Source: Actinophytocola sp050699915 (GTDB lineage: Bacteria > Actinomycetota > Actinomycetes > Mycobacteriales > Pseudonocardiaceae). Taken from it: DNA of 64,000 nt. Where the stretch lies: positions 1 to 64,000 of the forward strand of contig NZ_JBOHGA010000001.1 in NCBI RefSeq assembly GCF_050699915.1, written 5' to 3'. The translations under genes and the position numbers were made by a program. The notes under the pieces are model-generated. The model ran no database searches. It saw only the letters and a program-made list of their open reading frames with translations, and was not told the origin of the DNA. Below are positions 44,501 to 52,005 of this stretch, piece after piece; position 1 is the stretch's first letter, and the number at the start of each line of letters is the position of its first letter.

Positions 44501-44580
44501 GTGGAGCCGGAGGTCACGGCGATGTCGTCGGGCCGCCGCCGGGCCTGTGCCAGGAAAAGCTCGTCCACACGTGGGTTCAT
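41533..44580 (-). CDS. NRPS: A(Val-like) - T - C
   Basis: 1015 residues. The start ATG 44580 overlaps the SbnA-like gene stop (ATGA). A domain 5-485 with core motifs MFTSGSTGRPKG, YGPTEN, YRTGD and NGNGKVD; pocket D198 A199 L202 W241 F265 G267 G291 T299 F300 K480, close to the valine code DAFWIGGTFK. T domain about 500-572 with Ser532 in IGGNSIALG. C domain about 585-1000 with an intact HHIVLDG (His710, His711, Asp715). No starter C domain or loading domain precedes the A domain, so it initiates chains with a free amino acid. The closing C domain presumably condenses this residue with the serine loaded on NRPS2, whose own N-terminal C is only half. Valine is a prediction, not certain. Confidence 0.92.
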   Translation of the reverse strand: MNPRVDELFLAQARRRPDDIAVTSGSTSITFGQLAERATAIAGGLADLGVRRESLVGIAFDRSPDAIVAILAVTLAGGAYVPLNPAFPASRVKELLADSGVRLVVGDPAGCAKVADAASDGVRVMDLYEVPRRPGYVTPPAPPDRSPLAYVMFTSGSTGRPKGVLVEHRGIVRLVRDPDYAEFGVADRFAQLSALEFDASTLEIWGALLNGARLYIVDTETAVVPWRLAEALRTNEITVAWLTSALFNQLADEDPGMFAPLRCLFTGGDVLSPRHVELVRARHPDLALYNGYGPTENTTFTTVHRIRERCDRPIPIGRPIRGTTALVLDDERRPLPPGVVGELYAGGTGVARGYLNNEELTRKRFVLIGGERYYRTGDRVHVDADGVLHFHGRTDGQVKIRGHRIELGEVTAALRSVPGVADCHVSVAGPAHHKHLVAYLVAPKTSERTVRTAVAAKLPRYTLPDQYVWLTRLPLNGNGKVDVAALPRTGQADRADQTADQHQLAELWGDVLSIDPGAIGPNDRFLEIGGNSIALGALLGRIHRRWGRHLSFADAAAAPTLATMTRAIATASVRRELVEPIPPSAGAAVDLHPQQVGLYALWQADPDSLAYNIPVRLTLRGPLDVARLRSAFTVLLQRHDALRMRLTPVDGAVRQVALEDLTPEFEYLSGPVADPLAGFVRPFRLDRPPLLRARLVHRGPDENELYLDGHHIVLDGVSLRVLVRDLFDLYAGTEPAAAATTFAAAAKWCRARQVTDVDEEFWRAELTGAPAGLELPTDRPRGRSRATRGAVVRRTLPAPRLAVVDQTARRLGATPFAVLATAYTATLARLSGQHDLVIGTPASGRTHPALESVVGMFVGTVCLRAELAGDTDLAGLARQLGARQWQALTHQDFPFERLVDRLDVPRDPARNPVFDALFAYQDLDVYELATADLAISVELLNPGTTRFDLNLQVYRRPDRLVLDLEYATELFDPTSADYLLDEYLVALDELCDDPGTPVFSSPGAAMSAFAADFAF

Positions 44581-45587
44581 CGAGAGCTCCTGGGGATCGC
44601 GCCGGGGAGATCGAGCGAGCCGGCCCGCGTGCACGAGTCGAGCAGATCGGTGCCATAGTGCTCGGCCACCCACGCGTCGTCGTACACCGTGTCGAGGTAG
44701 CGTTCGCCGAGGTCAGGGGCAATCGCGATCGTGTTGGCGTCCTCCCGCCCGGCCGCCTCGAGCCACGCCGTGGCGCCGGCCAGGACCGTGCCGGTCGACC
44801 CACCGAACAGGAATCCGGCTCGGGCCAGCGTGCGGCACATCCGGATGGTGTCGGCCTCGTCGACGTGGATGACGCCGTCGAGCACCGACGTGTCGACCAT
44901 TTCGGGCCGTCGGCTCGTGCCGAGCCCCGGGATGAACCGCGGGCCCGCCGTCCCGCCGAACGTGATCGACCCGACGCTGTCGACGGCGATGACTTGGGCA
45001 GGGTGATCGACGTCCCGCAGGTAGTAGGCACACCCCATCAACGTTCCGGTAGTGCCGGCACCGACGAAGAGCACCTCGAGATCGGGGCAGGTCTTCACGA
45101 TGGCAGGCGCGGTGCACTGGTAGTGCGCACGCCAGTTGTTCTCGTTCGTGTACTGGTCGAGCCAGACGAAACGCGGGTTCGTCGCGCACAGCTCGCGCAC
45201 GACCCGGATGCGACTCGCGAGGAATCCGTGGTTGGCGTCGGGTTCGGTCACGACCACGACCCGTCCGCCGGTCGCCTCGATCTGCCTGCGGTTGTGCACG
45301 CTGGAGCGAGGGTCGGTGACGCAGACGAAGTCGTAGCCCTTGCTCGCGGCCACGATGCTCAGGGCCACCCCGAGATTGCCGGACGAGGACTCGACGATCG
45401 CCGAGCCGGGCTCGAGCTCGCCCGAATCCTCGGCGGCGGCGATCATCGAGACGGCCGCCTTGAGCTTCACGGAACCGGCGAGGTTGAACGACTCGCACTT
45501 CACGGCGATCGGCACGTCGAGCACCTCGCTCAGGTCGACGTACACGTCGTCGATGAGCAGCTCGTGCGGATGGCGTGCGCCTAACAC
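44577..45587 (-). CDS. SbnA-like N-(1-amino-1-carboxy-2-ethyl)-glutamate synthase
   Basis: 336 residues, PLP enzyme of the cysteine synthase fold. Family knowledge: SbnA joins O-phospho-L-serine and L-glutamate to ACEGA, the first step to L-2,3-diaminopropionate. Seen: PLP lysine region NLAGSVKLKAAVSMI (SbnA: GGSMKDR), phosphate loop ESSSGNLGVALSIVA, the SbnA-type stretches VTEPDANHGFLASRIR and DQYTNENNWRAHY, VDSVGSITFGG, and the end TIAIAPDLGERYLDTVYDDA. Length is as in SbnA (326). Start GTG 45587 is preferred because upstream bases are AT-rich and non-coding in look; its second codon is the rare TTA. First gene of the NRPS operon and divergent from the SbnB-like gene. Confidence 0.88.
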   Translation of the reverse strand: MLGARHPHELLIDDVYVDLSEVLDVPIAVKCESFNLAGSVKLKAAVSMIAAAEDSGELEPGSAIVESSSGNLGVALSIVAASKGYDFVCVTDPRSSVHNRRQIEATGGRVVVVTEPDANHGFLASRIRVVRELCATNPRFVWLDQYTNENNWRAHYQCTAPAIVKTCPDLEVLFVGAGTTGTLMGCAYYLRDVDHPAQVIAVDSVGSITFGGTAGPRFIPGLGTSRRPEMVDTSVLDGVIHVDEADTIRMCRTLARAGFLFGGSTGTVLAGATAWLEAAGREDANTIAIAPDLGERYLDTVYDDAWVAEHYGTDLLDSCTRAGSLDLPGAIPRSSR

Positions 45588-45829
45588 GCTTCTACGTTTT
45601 CTCTTCGCATGGCTGCTGCCCCAGTGCGATAGAAGAAGTTTCGGTACTTCAAAGCTAGCAGGATTGCCGCGACGAGGGCTATCATTGATATTCTTTGATG
45701 AATTCACTGTCGTGGATATGAATAATTCATAATGCGGACGGGAATTCTTCACGGCCGGTTGCGAGCTACCCCCGATGTGGCGTTTTCGCGGGTAGCATCC
45801 GGCAGGTCTGCTCAGTAGGCAGGGAGGCG
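45588..45829. promoter_or_regulatory. AT-rich divergent promoter region of the Dap/NRPS genes
   Basis: Between the SbnA-like start and the SbnB-like start, bases about 45600 to 45760 are much richer in A+T than anything nearby. Two palindromes stand out: TATCATTGATA at 45680-45690 and ATGAATAATTCAT at 45718-45730, each perfect around one central base. They are good candidates for operator or activator sites controlling both directions. Individual -10/-35 boxes cannot be fixed by eye. Confidence 0.55.
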
Positions 45830-46849
45830 ATGGTGACCGGTCCAGAATTCGCCGTCATCGGTGGAGAAACCGTTCAGGATGTCCTGTCCGGGCGGCACGC
45901 CGAAGTGATGTCGGTCGTCGAAGATGCTTATCGGACCCACGCGGCCGGCGAAACCGTCAACCCGCCCAGCTATTTCCTCCGGTTTCCCGACCGGCCAAGG
46001 TCGCGAATCATCGCACTGCCCGCTTCGCTCGGCGGCGAGGCCGCCGTCGACGGCATGAAATGGATCTCGAGCTTCCCGGACAACCTCGAGGCGGGACTGC
46101 CACGCGCGTCCGCCGTGCTGATTCTCAACGACCCGCGGACCGGCTTTCCACTGGCCTGTCTGGAGAGCTCCGTCATCAGCGCCACACGCACCGCGGCCTC
46201 GGCGGTCCTGGCCGCGGCGAAGCTCCACGAGGGACGCTCGCGGCCACGCCGCGTGGCGTTCGTCGGTTCGGGCCTGATCGCGCGCTACATCCACACCTTC
46301 CTGCGGGCCACCGAGTGGGAGTTCGAGGAAGTCGGCGTGTTCGACCTGGCCGACGAGTACGCGGCGGCGTTCGAGAGGTACCTCAGCGCCAACGGGGTGG
46401 GCCAGACGCGGATTCACCCGTCCGCGGAGTCCGCGATCCGCGAGTCGGACCTCATCGTCTTCGCGACGACGGCGGCCAGGCCGCACGTCCACGACCTGTC
46501 CTGGTTCGCGCACAACCCGACCGTGCTGCACGTGTCACTGCGAGACCTCGCGCCGGAGATCATTCTCGGCTCGACCAACGTGCTCGACGATGTCGACCAC
46601 TGCCTCAAGGCGGACACCTCGCCGCACCTGGCCGAGCAGCTCACCGGCTCGCGAGACTTCGTACACGGCGTGCTGGCCGACGTGCTGCGCGGCGACTTCG
46701 TACCGGCGGTCGACCGGCCGCTGGTCTTCTCGCCGTTCGGCCTCGGCGTGCTCGACCTAGCCGTCGGCCGCTTCGTCTACGACTCGGCCGTCGCCGCAGG
46801 CCGACTGCACACCGTGCCGGGGTTCTTCCACGAACTGAGCCGCTACTGA
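45830..46849 (+). CDS. SbnB-like ACEGA dehydrogenase (Dap formation)
   Basis: 339 residues, ornithine cyclodeaminase/mu-crystallin family. SbnB oxidises ACEGA with NAD to release L-2,3-diaminopropionate and 2-oxoglutarate. Seen: substrate region NPPSYFLRFPDRPRSRIIAL, GMKWISSFPDN (active Lys), SSVISATRTAASAVLAAA, nucleotide-binding VAFVGSGLIARYIHTFL, and VLHVSLRDLAPEII. Length equals SbnB (336). AGGGAGG lies only two bases before ATG 45830, so GTG 45833 is an equally likely start. It is divergent from the SbnA-like gene; the pair strongly implies Dap as a building block. Confidence 0.9.
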   Translation: MVTGPEFAVIGGETVQDVLSGRHAEVMSVVEDAYRTHAAGETVNPPSYFLRFPDRPRSRIIALPASLGGEAAVDGMKWISSFPDNLEAGLPRASAVLILNDPRTGFPLACLESSVISATRTAASAVLAAAKLHEGRSRPRRVAFVGSGLIARYIHTFLRATEWEFEEVGVFDLADEYAAAFERYLSANGVGQTRIHPSAESAIRESDLIVFATTAARPHVHDLSWFAHNPTVLHVSLRDLAPEIILGSTNVLDDVDHCLKADTSPHLAEQLTGSRDFVHGVLADVLRGDFVPAVDRPLVFSPFGLGVLDLAVGRFVYDSAVAAGRLHTVPGFFHELSRY

Positions 46850-46868
46850 CACAGCGACGTCCCGAGAC

Positions 46869-48224
46869 TCATGCGAGCACGTCGGCCACGCGCGGCGCGC
46901 GGGCACGCCGGCTGACCGTGGCCAGCACGGGTCCGGCGGGGCGCAGCGTCAGCAGTGGTGCGAGCGTCATGTCGTGCTGGGTGGTGTCCACCTGGAAGCG
47001 GGACAGCAACGCCTTGAGCAGCACGGTCGACTCCAGTAGCGCGAACTGCATCCCCACGCACGCCCGGGCACCACCGCCGAACGGGAAGTACGCGTAGCGC
47101 GGGCGCCGGTCCTCACGGACGAACCGCGACGGGTCGAAACGGTGCGCATCGGGCCAGAACTCCGGGTGCCGGTGGGTGACCCACGGGGAGATCAGGATCT
47201 GCGAACCGACAGGCACCGGACAACCTGCGATCTCGGTGTTCTCGAGGGTGACCCGCTCGGTGCTGTGTGCCGGTGGGTAGAGCCGCATGCCCTCCTGCAC
47301 GGCCGCACGGGCGAGAACGTCGGCCGCCGGCCCACCTTCGTGCACCGCTGCGACGATCTGGTCCTGGAGGTCCGGCCGCCGACCGAGCTCGTGCAAGGTG
47401 AACGTCAGCGCGCCCGCGGTCGTCTCGTGACCGGCCAGCAGGAAGCCGAGCACCTCGTCGCGAATCTCCTGCTCGGACAGCGTCTCCCCGGTCTGGGGAT
47501 CACGCGCACCGCGCAGCCGGGAGAGCAGATCGTCCGCGACCGGCGAGGATTCTCGCGACCAGCCGTTAAGCACACGTTCGGCGACCGCGAACAGCCGGCG
47601 GCGAACGTCGCGGAGCGGGCGGTTGCACGGCGTCGGCACGGTCAACGGGATGGTGAACAGCTGCAGCCGGCGGGCCGTGCTGGCCTCACCCAGCAGAGGC
47701 ACCAGCTCGTGCAGCTCGGCGACGACGTTGTCGATGTCGTCGCCGAACAGCGCCCTGCCGACCACGCGCAGCGTAAATCGCTGCATGAGGTGATGCAGGT
47801 CAAGGATGCCTGGCCGCATCGCCGGGCCATCGACGATCTTCTCGGCCTCGGCGGCCATGAGAGCCGCGTAGCCGGTGACTCGCCGGCGGGAGAACAACGG
47901 CTGCACCGTCCTGCGGTGCCGCCGCCACGTGTCGCCGTCCCGGGTGAGCAGACCGTCGCCGATGCTCTCGCGGATGACCGTGAAACCGGTCGTGTCTCGC
48001 CCGAACACCGTGCCGTCGTTCATCGCCCGCGCTACGTCGTCCGGGTGGTAGGCGGCGATCACGTCGCGGCCGAGCCAACGGGGCCTGGCCGGACCCAATC
48101 GGTACGCGACGCAGTCACCATGCTCCCGAAACGTCCGCTCGAGCGTGCCGAGCAGATCGTGCCGAAACGCGGGCACCATGCCCAGCAGCGGGTGACCGGC
48201 TGGTCGGGGTATCGCTCGAGTCAC
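46869..48224 (-). CDS. Cytochrome P450
   Basis: 451 residues. I-helix LLAGHETTAG with the acid-alcohol pair, ExxR in QEGMRLYPPAH, and heme loop YFPFGGGARACVGMQFALLE with the Cys ligand. The architecture (RPxxW/FDPxRF, long N-terminus, FPFGGGxRxCVG) is like bacterial CYP102/CYP4-like class P450s that hydroxylate fatty acyl or hydrophobic chains. The GTG at 48224 has GGGAGGAGAGG upstream; the longer frame to 48245 is less likely. Last gene of the KASIII operon, convergent with the SbnB-like gene (19-bp gap). Probably a tailoring oxidase. Confidence 0.9.
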   Translation of the reverse strand: MTRAIPRPAGHPLLGMVPAFRHDLLGTLERTFREHGDCVAYRLGPARPRWLGRDVIAAYHPDDVARAMNDGTVFGRDTTGFTVIRESIGDGLLTRDGDTWRRHRRTVQPLFSRRRVTGYAALMAAEAEKIVDGPAMRPGILDLHHLMQRFTLRVVGRALFGDDIDNVVAELHELVPLLGEASTARRLQLFTIPLTVPTPCNRPLRDVRRRLFAVAERVLNGWSRESSPVADDLLSRLRGARDPQTGETLSEQEIRDEVLGFLLAGHETTAGALTFTLHELGRRPDLQDQIVAAVHEGGPAADVLARAAVQEGMRLYPPAHSTERVTLENTEIAGCPVPVGSQILISPWVTHRHPEFWPDAHRFDPSRFVREDRRPRYAYFPFGGGARACVGMQFALLESTVLLKALLSRFQVDTTQHDMTLAPLLTLRPAGPVLATVSRRARAPRVADVLA

Positions 48225-48275
48225 TGCCTCTCCTCCCTGGGACACGCCGTGGCATCGCGACCCTGGCGGCGGATC

Positions 48276-49607
48276 TCATGCTGGCCAACGGGTGTGGAGG
48301 TCGTCGATCCGGTACGGGTGCGCGTGACGCCACCGGCCGTGCGCGTGGGTCGCGTCGTGGAGGTGTTCGTGGTCGGCGTCGAGATCGTGGTCGTGTTCCA
48401 GGGACTCCGGGTCGTGGGCGGTCCACAGGCGTGTCGCCGCGGCGGTCGCCGTGACGGTGAGTGCCCCGAGTACGCCGAGGGCGGTGGCCATGCCGGCTTG
48501 GGTGGCCAGCCAGCCCGCGAACGGATAGCACAGCAACCAGCACGCGTGGGACAGCGAGAAATCCGCCGCGAAGACGGCCGGCAGGTCCGCCGGATGCGCC
48601 GACAGCCGCAAGAGCCGGCCGCCTGGAGTGAGAATCAGCGACGTGCCGGCGCCGACGGCCGCCCACAGAGTGAGCAGCACCAGCCAGCGCTCCGCGTCCA
48701 GCAGCGCGGTCGACGGGACGCCGAGGAACAACGCGACCGCGAGTACGGTGGCGCCGCGGAGCATCACCGTCCGGTCGGGGAACCGCTCCAACAGTCGCGG
48801 CACCGTGAGGGCCGCGACCAGCGAGCCCAGGCCGTTGGCGGCCAGAGCGAACGCGACCGCGGTGTCGTCACGGCCGAGGACGTCGCGTACGTAGACCACC
48901 GTGTTGACCAGCACCATCGATCCCGCGGCGGCTACAGCGAGGTGCGCGGCGAAATACCCGCGCAGCCTGGGCGTGGCCAGGTAGATCCGCAGGCCCAGCG
49001 TCGTGGCCCGCAACCCCCGGCTGGACGGCCTGGCGCGGGTCGTGGGCAGCAGCGCGGACACGACCAGGAAGCCGGACGCGGCGAAGCCGATCGCCGTGCC
49101 GACGAACAGGAAGTCGTAGCCGACGAGAGCGAGCGCTGCGGCGGCGACCAGCGGGCTGAGCAGGTTCTCCAGGTCGTAAGCCATCCGGGAGAGGCTGAGT
49201 GCGCTGGTGTAGTCCCGTTCGTCGGTCAGGACGTCGGGGATGGTGGCCTGAAAGGTCGGCGTGAACGCGGCCGACGACGCCTGCAGGAGGAAGATCAGCA
49301 GGTAGACCTGCCAGACCTGGTCCACCCAGGGCAACATGACCGCGATCGCGGCGCGGACCGCGTCCAGGGTGACCAGCAACCTCTTTCGCGGCAACCGTGC
49401 GGCGATCGCGCCCGCCACTGGTGCGACGCCGACGTAGGCGATCATCTTGATCGCGAGTGCGGTGCCCAGCACGGCGGCGGCGTCGTTACCGGCGATGTCG
49501 TAGGCGAGCAGGCCCAACGCGACGGTGGCCAGACCCGTGCCGGTCAGCGCGACCACCTGTGCCGTGAACAACCGGCGGTAGGTGGGATTGGACAACGCCG
49601 TGGGCAT
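48276..49607 (-). CDS. MFS transporter (12 TM)
   Basis: 443 residues, twelve predicted membrane helices: LFTAQVVALTGTGLATVALG in the first, the MFS loop RLPRKRLLVTLDAVRA after helix 2, and an acidic/His-rich C-terminal tail (HDHDLDADHEHLHDATHAHGR) that could bind metal ions. It resembles the actinobacterial EntS-like/MFS_3 exporters. ATG 49607 has GGGAG six bases upstream. Its neighbours are P450 and the unknown 160-residue protein; product or intermediate export is likely. Confidence 0.85.
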   Translation of the reverse strand: MPTALSNPTYRRLFTAQVVALTGTGLATVALGLLAYDIAGNDAAAVLGTALAIKMIAYVGVAPVAGAIAARLPRKRLLVTLDAVRAAIAVMLPWVDQVWQVYLLIFLLQASSAAFTPTFQATIPDVLTDERDYTSALSLSRMAYDLENLLSPLVAAAALALVGYDFLFVGTAIGFAASGFLVVSALLPTTRARPSSRGLRATTLGLRIYLATPRLRGYFAAHLAVAAAGSMVLVNTVVYVRDVLGRDDTAVAFALAANGLGSLVAALTVPRLLERFPDRTVMLRGATVLAVALFLGVPSTALLDAERWLVLLTLWAAVGAGTSLILTPGGRLLRLSAHPADLPAVFAADFSLSHACWLLCYPFAGWLATQAGMATALGVLGALTVTATAAATRLWTAHDPESLEHDHDLDADHEHLHDATHAHGRWRHAHPYRIDDLHTRWPA

Positions 49608-49623
49608 TCCATCTCCCAACGCA

Positions 49624-50106
49624 TCACGCGGCGCGAGAACGCCGTACGAGGTGGGGCTGTCCGGCGAGCCACTCGCCGAACGCCGGAAGGTCCGGCAGGA
49701 TCACCGATGCGAACGCTCGCACCAGGAGATCGTCGCGATGCTCGGTGATCGCCACGACCGTGCTCCCACCACGGTGTGCGGCCTGCAACTCCGCGCCCGC
49801 CTCCGAGATCCCCTGCCGGTCGGGCAACCACGCGACGCACATCGTGCTGGCGGCGGCCAGCGCGGTGTGCCGGTGCAACTCGGCGACCGGGTTCAACTCG
49901 TCGAACGACGTCACCGCGCGATGCAGCACCGCCGCCGAGTCGTGCTCGTGGATCGTCCGGGCCAGCGCGTCGTGGTCGGCCGCATGACCGCCGCGTCGTA
50001 CTCCCTGGACGAACCCGACCAGGTAGTACGACGCGACCGGCGCTCGTGCCGGTCGGACGCCGGCGCGCATCATCAACCGGTACTCGGCGAACTCCAGCTC
50101 TGACAT
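49624..50106 (-). CDS. Unknown 160-residue protein in the KASIII operon
   Basis: Starts at ATG 50106, one base after the stop of the dehydrogenase gene, so it is translated in the same unit. Sequence is soluble alpha/beta in look: ELEFAEYRLMMRAGVRPARA at the N-terminus, HEHDSAAVLHRAVTSFDELN in the middle, and VVAITEHRDDLLVRAF near the end. It has several conserved-looking His and Glu residues but no motif I know. It ends 16 bases before the MFS start. Possible roles: hydrolase, cyclase-like protein or immunity factor; nothing in the sequence decides. Confidence 0.7.
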   Translation of the reverse strand: MSELEFAEYRLMMRAGVRPARAPVASYYLVGFVQGVRRGGHAADHDALARTIHEHDSAAVLHRAVTSFDELNPVAELHRHTALAAASTMCVAWLPDRQGISEAGAELQAAHRGGSTVVAITEHRDDLLVRAFASVILPDLPAFGEWLAGQPHLVRRSRAA

Positions 50107-50107
50107 G

Positions 50108-51001
50108 TCACGCGGCCTTGCTCATCGAGCCGGCAGTCGCGACGGGATGGGGGTAGAAGCCGCGCCCGGTCTTCTTGCCGAGCAGGCCGCCCGCGACCAT
50201 CCGCGCCAGCAGCGGCGGGGGAGAGTAGTGCGGCTCCCTGAACTCCGCGTACAGCGACTCGCTGATCGCGGCGACCGTGTCCAGCCCGATCAGGTCGATC
50301 AGGCGCAGCGGGCCCATCGGGTGCGCGCAGCCGAGCACCATCGCCATGTCGATGTCCTCTATCGACGCCATCCCCGACTCCAGCATCCGCACGGCGGACA
50401 GCAGATACGGGATGAGCAGCGCGTTGACCACGAACCCGGCACGGTCCTTTGTGCACACCACCTGCTTGCCGAGCACCTCGGAAACGAACCGGTGGGCACG
50501 GTCCATCGACGCCTCGTCGGTGAGCAGGGAGCCGACCAGCTCCACCAAGGGCAGCACCGGCGCCGGGTTGAAGAAGTGCACCCCGAGCACGCGGCCCGGC
50601 CGGTCGGTGACCCCGCCCAGCGCGATGATCGGCAGCGACGAGGTGTTGGAACCGAGGATCGCGTCCGGGTCCACCACGACCTTGTCCAATGTGGAGAACA
50701 CGGCTCGCTTCACCGACTCCTGCTCGGCGACCGCCTCGACCACGAACTGGCGGTCGGCGAAGTCGGTGAGGTTCGCGGTGAACGACACGCGCGCCAGCGC
50801 CGCGTCCCGCTCGCCCTCGGTGATCTTTCCCTTGCGCACTGCGCGTTCCAGCGACCCGGTCAGCCGTTTGCGACCCGCGGCGATCGAAGACGGTTTCGAC
50901 ACCGCGACGAGCACGTCCAGACCGGCGCGCGCGGAGATCTCCGCCACGCCGGCGCCCATGACCCCGCAACCGACGACGCCTACCCGTCGAATCTCGTTCA
51001 T
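50108..51001 (-). CDS. 3-hydroxyacyl-CoA dehydrogenase (3-hydroxybutyryl-CoA dehydrogenase type)
   Basis: 297 residues. NAD site VGVVGCGVMGAGVAEISARA; catalytic His in GVHFFNPAPVLPLVEL (HFFNP); NTSSLPI and the helix NALLIPYLLSAVRMLESG; C-terminal substrate domain HPMGPLRLIDLIGLDT and GKKTGRGFY. It interconverts 3-hydroxyacyl and 3-oxoacyl thioesters. With the KASIII five bases upstream, it could reduce the beta-keto product of that enzyme, or oxidise a hydroxyacyl or hydroxy-amino acid thioester in the pathway. ATG 51001. Confidence 0.88.
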   Translation of the reverse strand: MNEIRRVGVVGCGVMGAGVAEISARAGLDVLVAVSKPSSIAAGRKRLTGSLERAVRKGKITEGERDAALARVSFTANLTDFADRQFVVEAVAEQESVKRAVFSTLDKVVVDPDAILGSNTSSLPIIALGGVTDRPGRVLGVHFFNPAPVLPLVELVGSLLTDEASMDRAHRFVSEVLGKQVVCTKDRAGFVVNALLIPYLLSAVRMLESGMASIEDIDMAMVLGCAHPMGPLRLIDLIGLDTVAAISESLYAEFREPHYSPPPLLARMVAGGLLGKKTGRGFYPHPVATAGSMSKAA

Positions 51002-51006
51002 ATCCC

Positions 51007-52005
51007 CTACTTTCCTGCCGGCGCGGCCCACCGCAGCAAGCACGCGCCAATGGATATTCCGCCGCCGAACCCGGCGAGCAGTACCAGGTCCCCGTCCGCC
51101 AGCCGGCCCGACCGGTTCGCTTCGTCGAGCGTCACCGGTACGGCCGCACTGCCGACGTTTCCGTACTTCTCGACGGTGCGATGTGTCTGCGCACCGGTGA
51201 GTCCGCACCGCCGAACCAGTTCGCCGAGCAGCACGCCGTTCGCCTGGTGGGGTACGAAGTGTGCGACCTGCCCGAGGCTCGTGCCGGCGCGCGTCACCAG
51301 CTTCTCCAGGATCGGGGGGATCTCGTGCATCACGATGTCCGTGACGCCACGGCCCTGCATCCGAAAGTAGTGGCGTCCGTCCGCCACGGTCCGATCGGTC
51401 GACGGCTCGCGGCTGCCGCCCGCCTCCACTCGGATGAGCTCGTGCGCGTCGCCGCGGCTGGCGAGCTCGAAGTCGACGATGCCGCGGTCGTCGGGTACTT
51501 CGCCGACGACCACGGCGCCGGCGCCGTCTCCGAAGAGCACGGCGGTGCCACGGTCCTCGAAGTCGAGAATCCTCGAGTAGACGTCGGCGCCGACGACGAG
51601 GGCATGGCTGCCCGGTCGCAGCGCGACAAGGCTCTGGGCCAGGACGAGGCCGTGCACGAAACCGGCGCACACCGCGTTGACGTCGAAGCATGCCGCACCG
51701 AACGCGCCGACGAGGTTCTGCACCAGGCACGCCGTCGGCGGCTGGGGATGGTCGCCGGTCGATGTCGAGACGATGAGGTAGTCCACCCGCTCGACCGGGA
51801 GATTCGCGTTCGCCAGCGCGTCGCGTGCCGCGCCGGCGGCGAGGTCGGAGGTCGCCTCGTGGGCCGCCGCGTATCGCCGGGTGCGTATCGCGGTCTTCCG
51901 AAGGATCCAATCGGAATCGACGTCCGGAATGCGCCCGGCGATTTCGTCGTTGGTTCTCACGTCGGCAGGCAGCTGGGATCCGGTTCCGAGAATTCCGATG
52001 GACAT
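51007..52005 (-). CDS. 3-oxoacyl-ACP synthase III-like protein (KASIII / FabH-like)
   Basis: 332 residues. Triad visible: Cys in DVNAVCAGFVHGL, His in HFVPHQANGVLL, Asn in KYGNVGSAAVPVTL. The opening MSIGILGTGSQLPADVRTND and the GGGISIGACLLRW end are standard. FabH-like enzymes in clusters either make beta-keto starters by decarboxylative condensation or transfer acyl groups to amine/hydroxyl acceptors (CerJ/ChlB3-like). ATG 52005 has GAGGG upstream and is preferred over GTG 52017. First gene of a five-gene operon; with the dehydrogenase it suggests acyl-chain or beta-hydroxyacyl supply for the peptide. Confidence 0.88.
   Translation of the reverse strand: MSIGILGTGSQLPADVRTNDEIAGRIPDVDSDWILRKTAIRTRRYAAAHEATSDLAAGAARDALANANLPVERVDYLIVSTSTGDHPQPPTACLVQNLVGAFGAACFDVNAVCAGFVHGLVLAQSLVALRPGSHALVVGADVYSRILDFEDRGTAVLFGDGAGAVVVGEVPDDRGIVDFELASRGDAHELIRVEAGGSREPSTDRTVADGRHYFRMQGRGVTDIVMHEIPPILEKLVTRAGTSLGQVAHFVPHQANGVLLGELVRRCGLTGAQTHRTVEKYGNVGSAAVPVTLDEANRSGRLADGDLVLLAGFGGGISIGACLLRWAAPAGK

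Noticed and set aside
41515..44658. Plus-strand frame of 1047 codons opposite NRPS1
   Set aside because: Antisense to a complete A-T-C protein; composition is that of a GC shadow.
31713..46849. Staphyloferrin-B-like or tuberactinomycin cluster
   Set aside because: SbnA/SbnB homologues are present, but there are no NIS synthetases, citrate synthase or decarboxylase, and no arginine hydroxylase or capreomycidine synthase genes in the window.
35016..46849. MbtH-like protein gene for the NRPS
   Set aside because: No 60-80 residue frame with the MbtH pattern (NxExQxSxWP) is visible in this region; it may be elsewhere or not needed.
47142..49748. Very long open frame (868 codons) on the plus strand
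   Set aside because: It is antisense to the P450 and MFS genes, both of which have full family motifs, ribosome sites and normal lengths. The plus frame has Arg/Gly/Gln-rich composition typical of GC-driven shadow frames.
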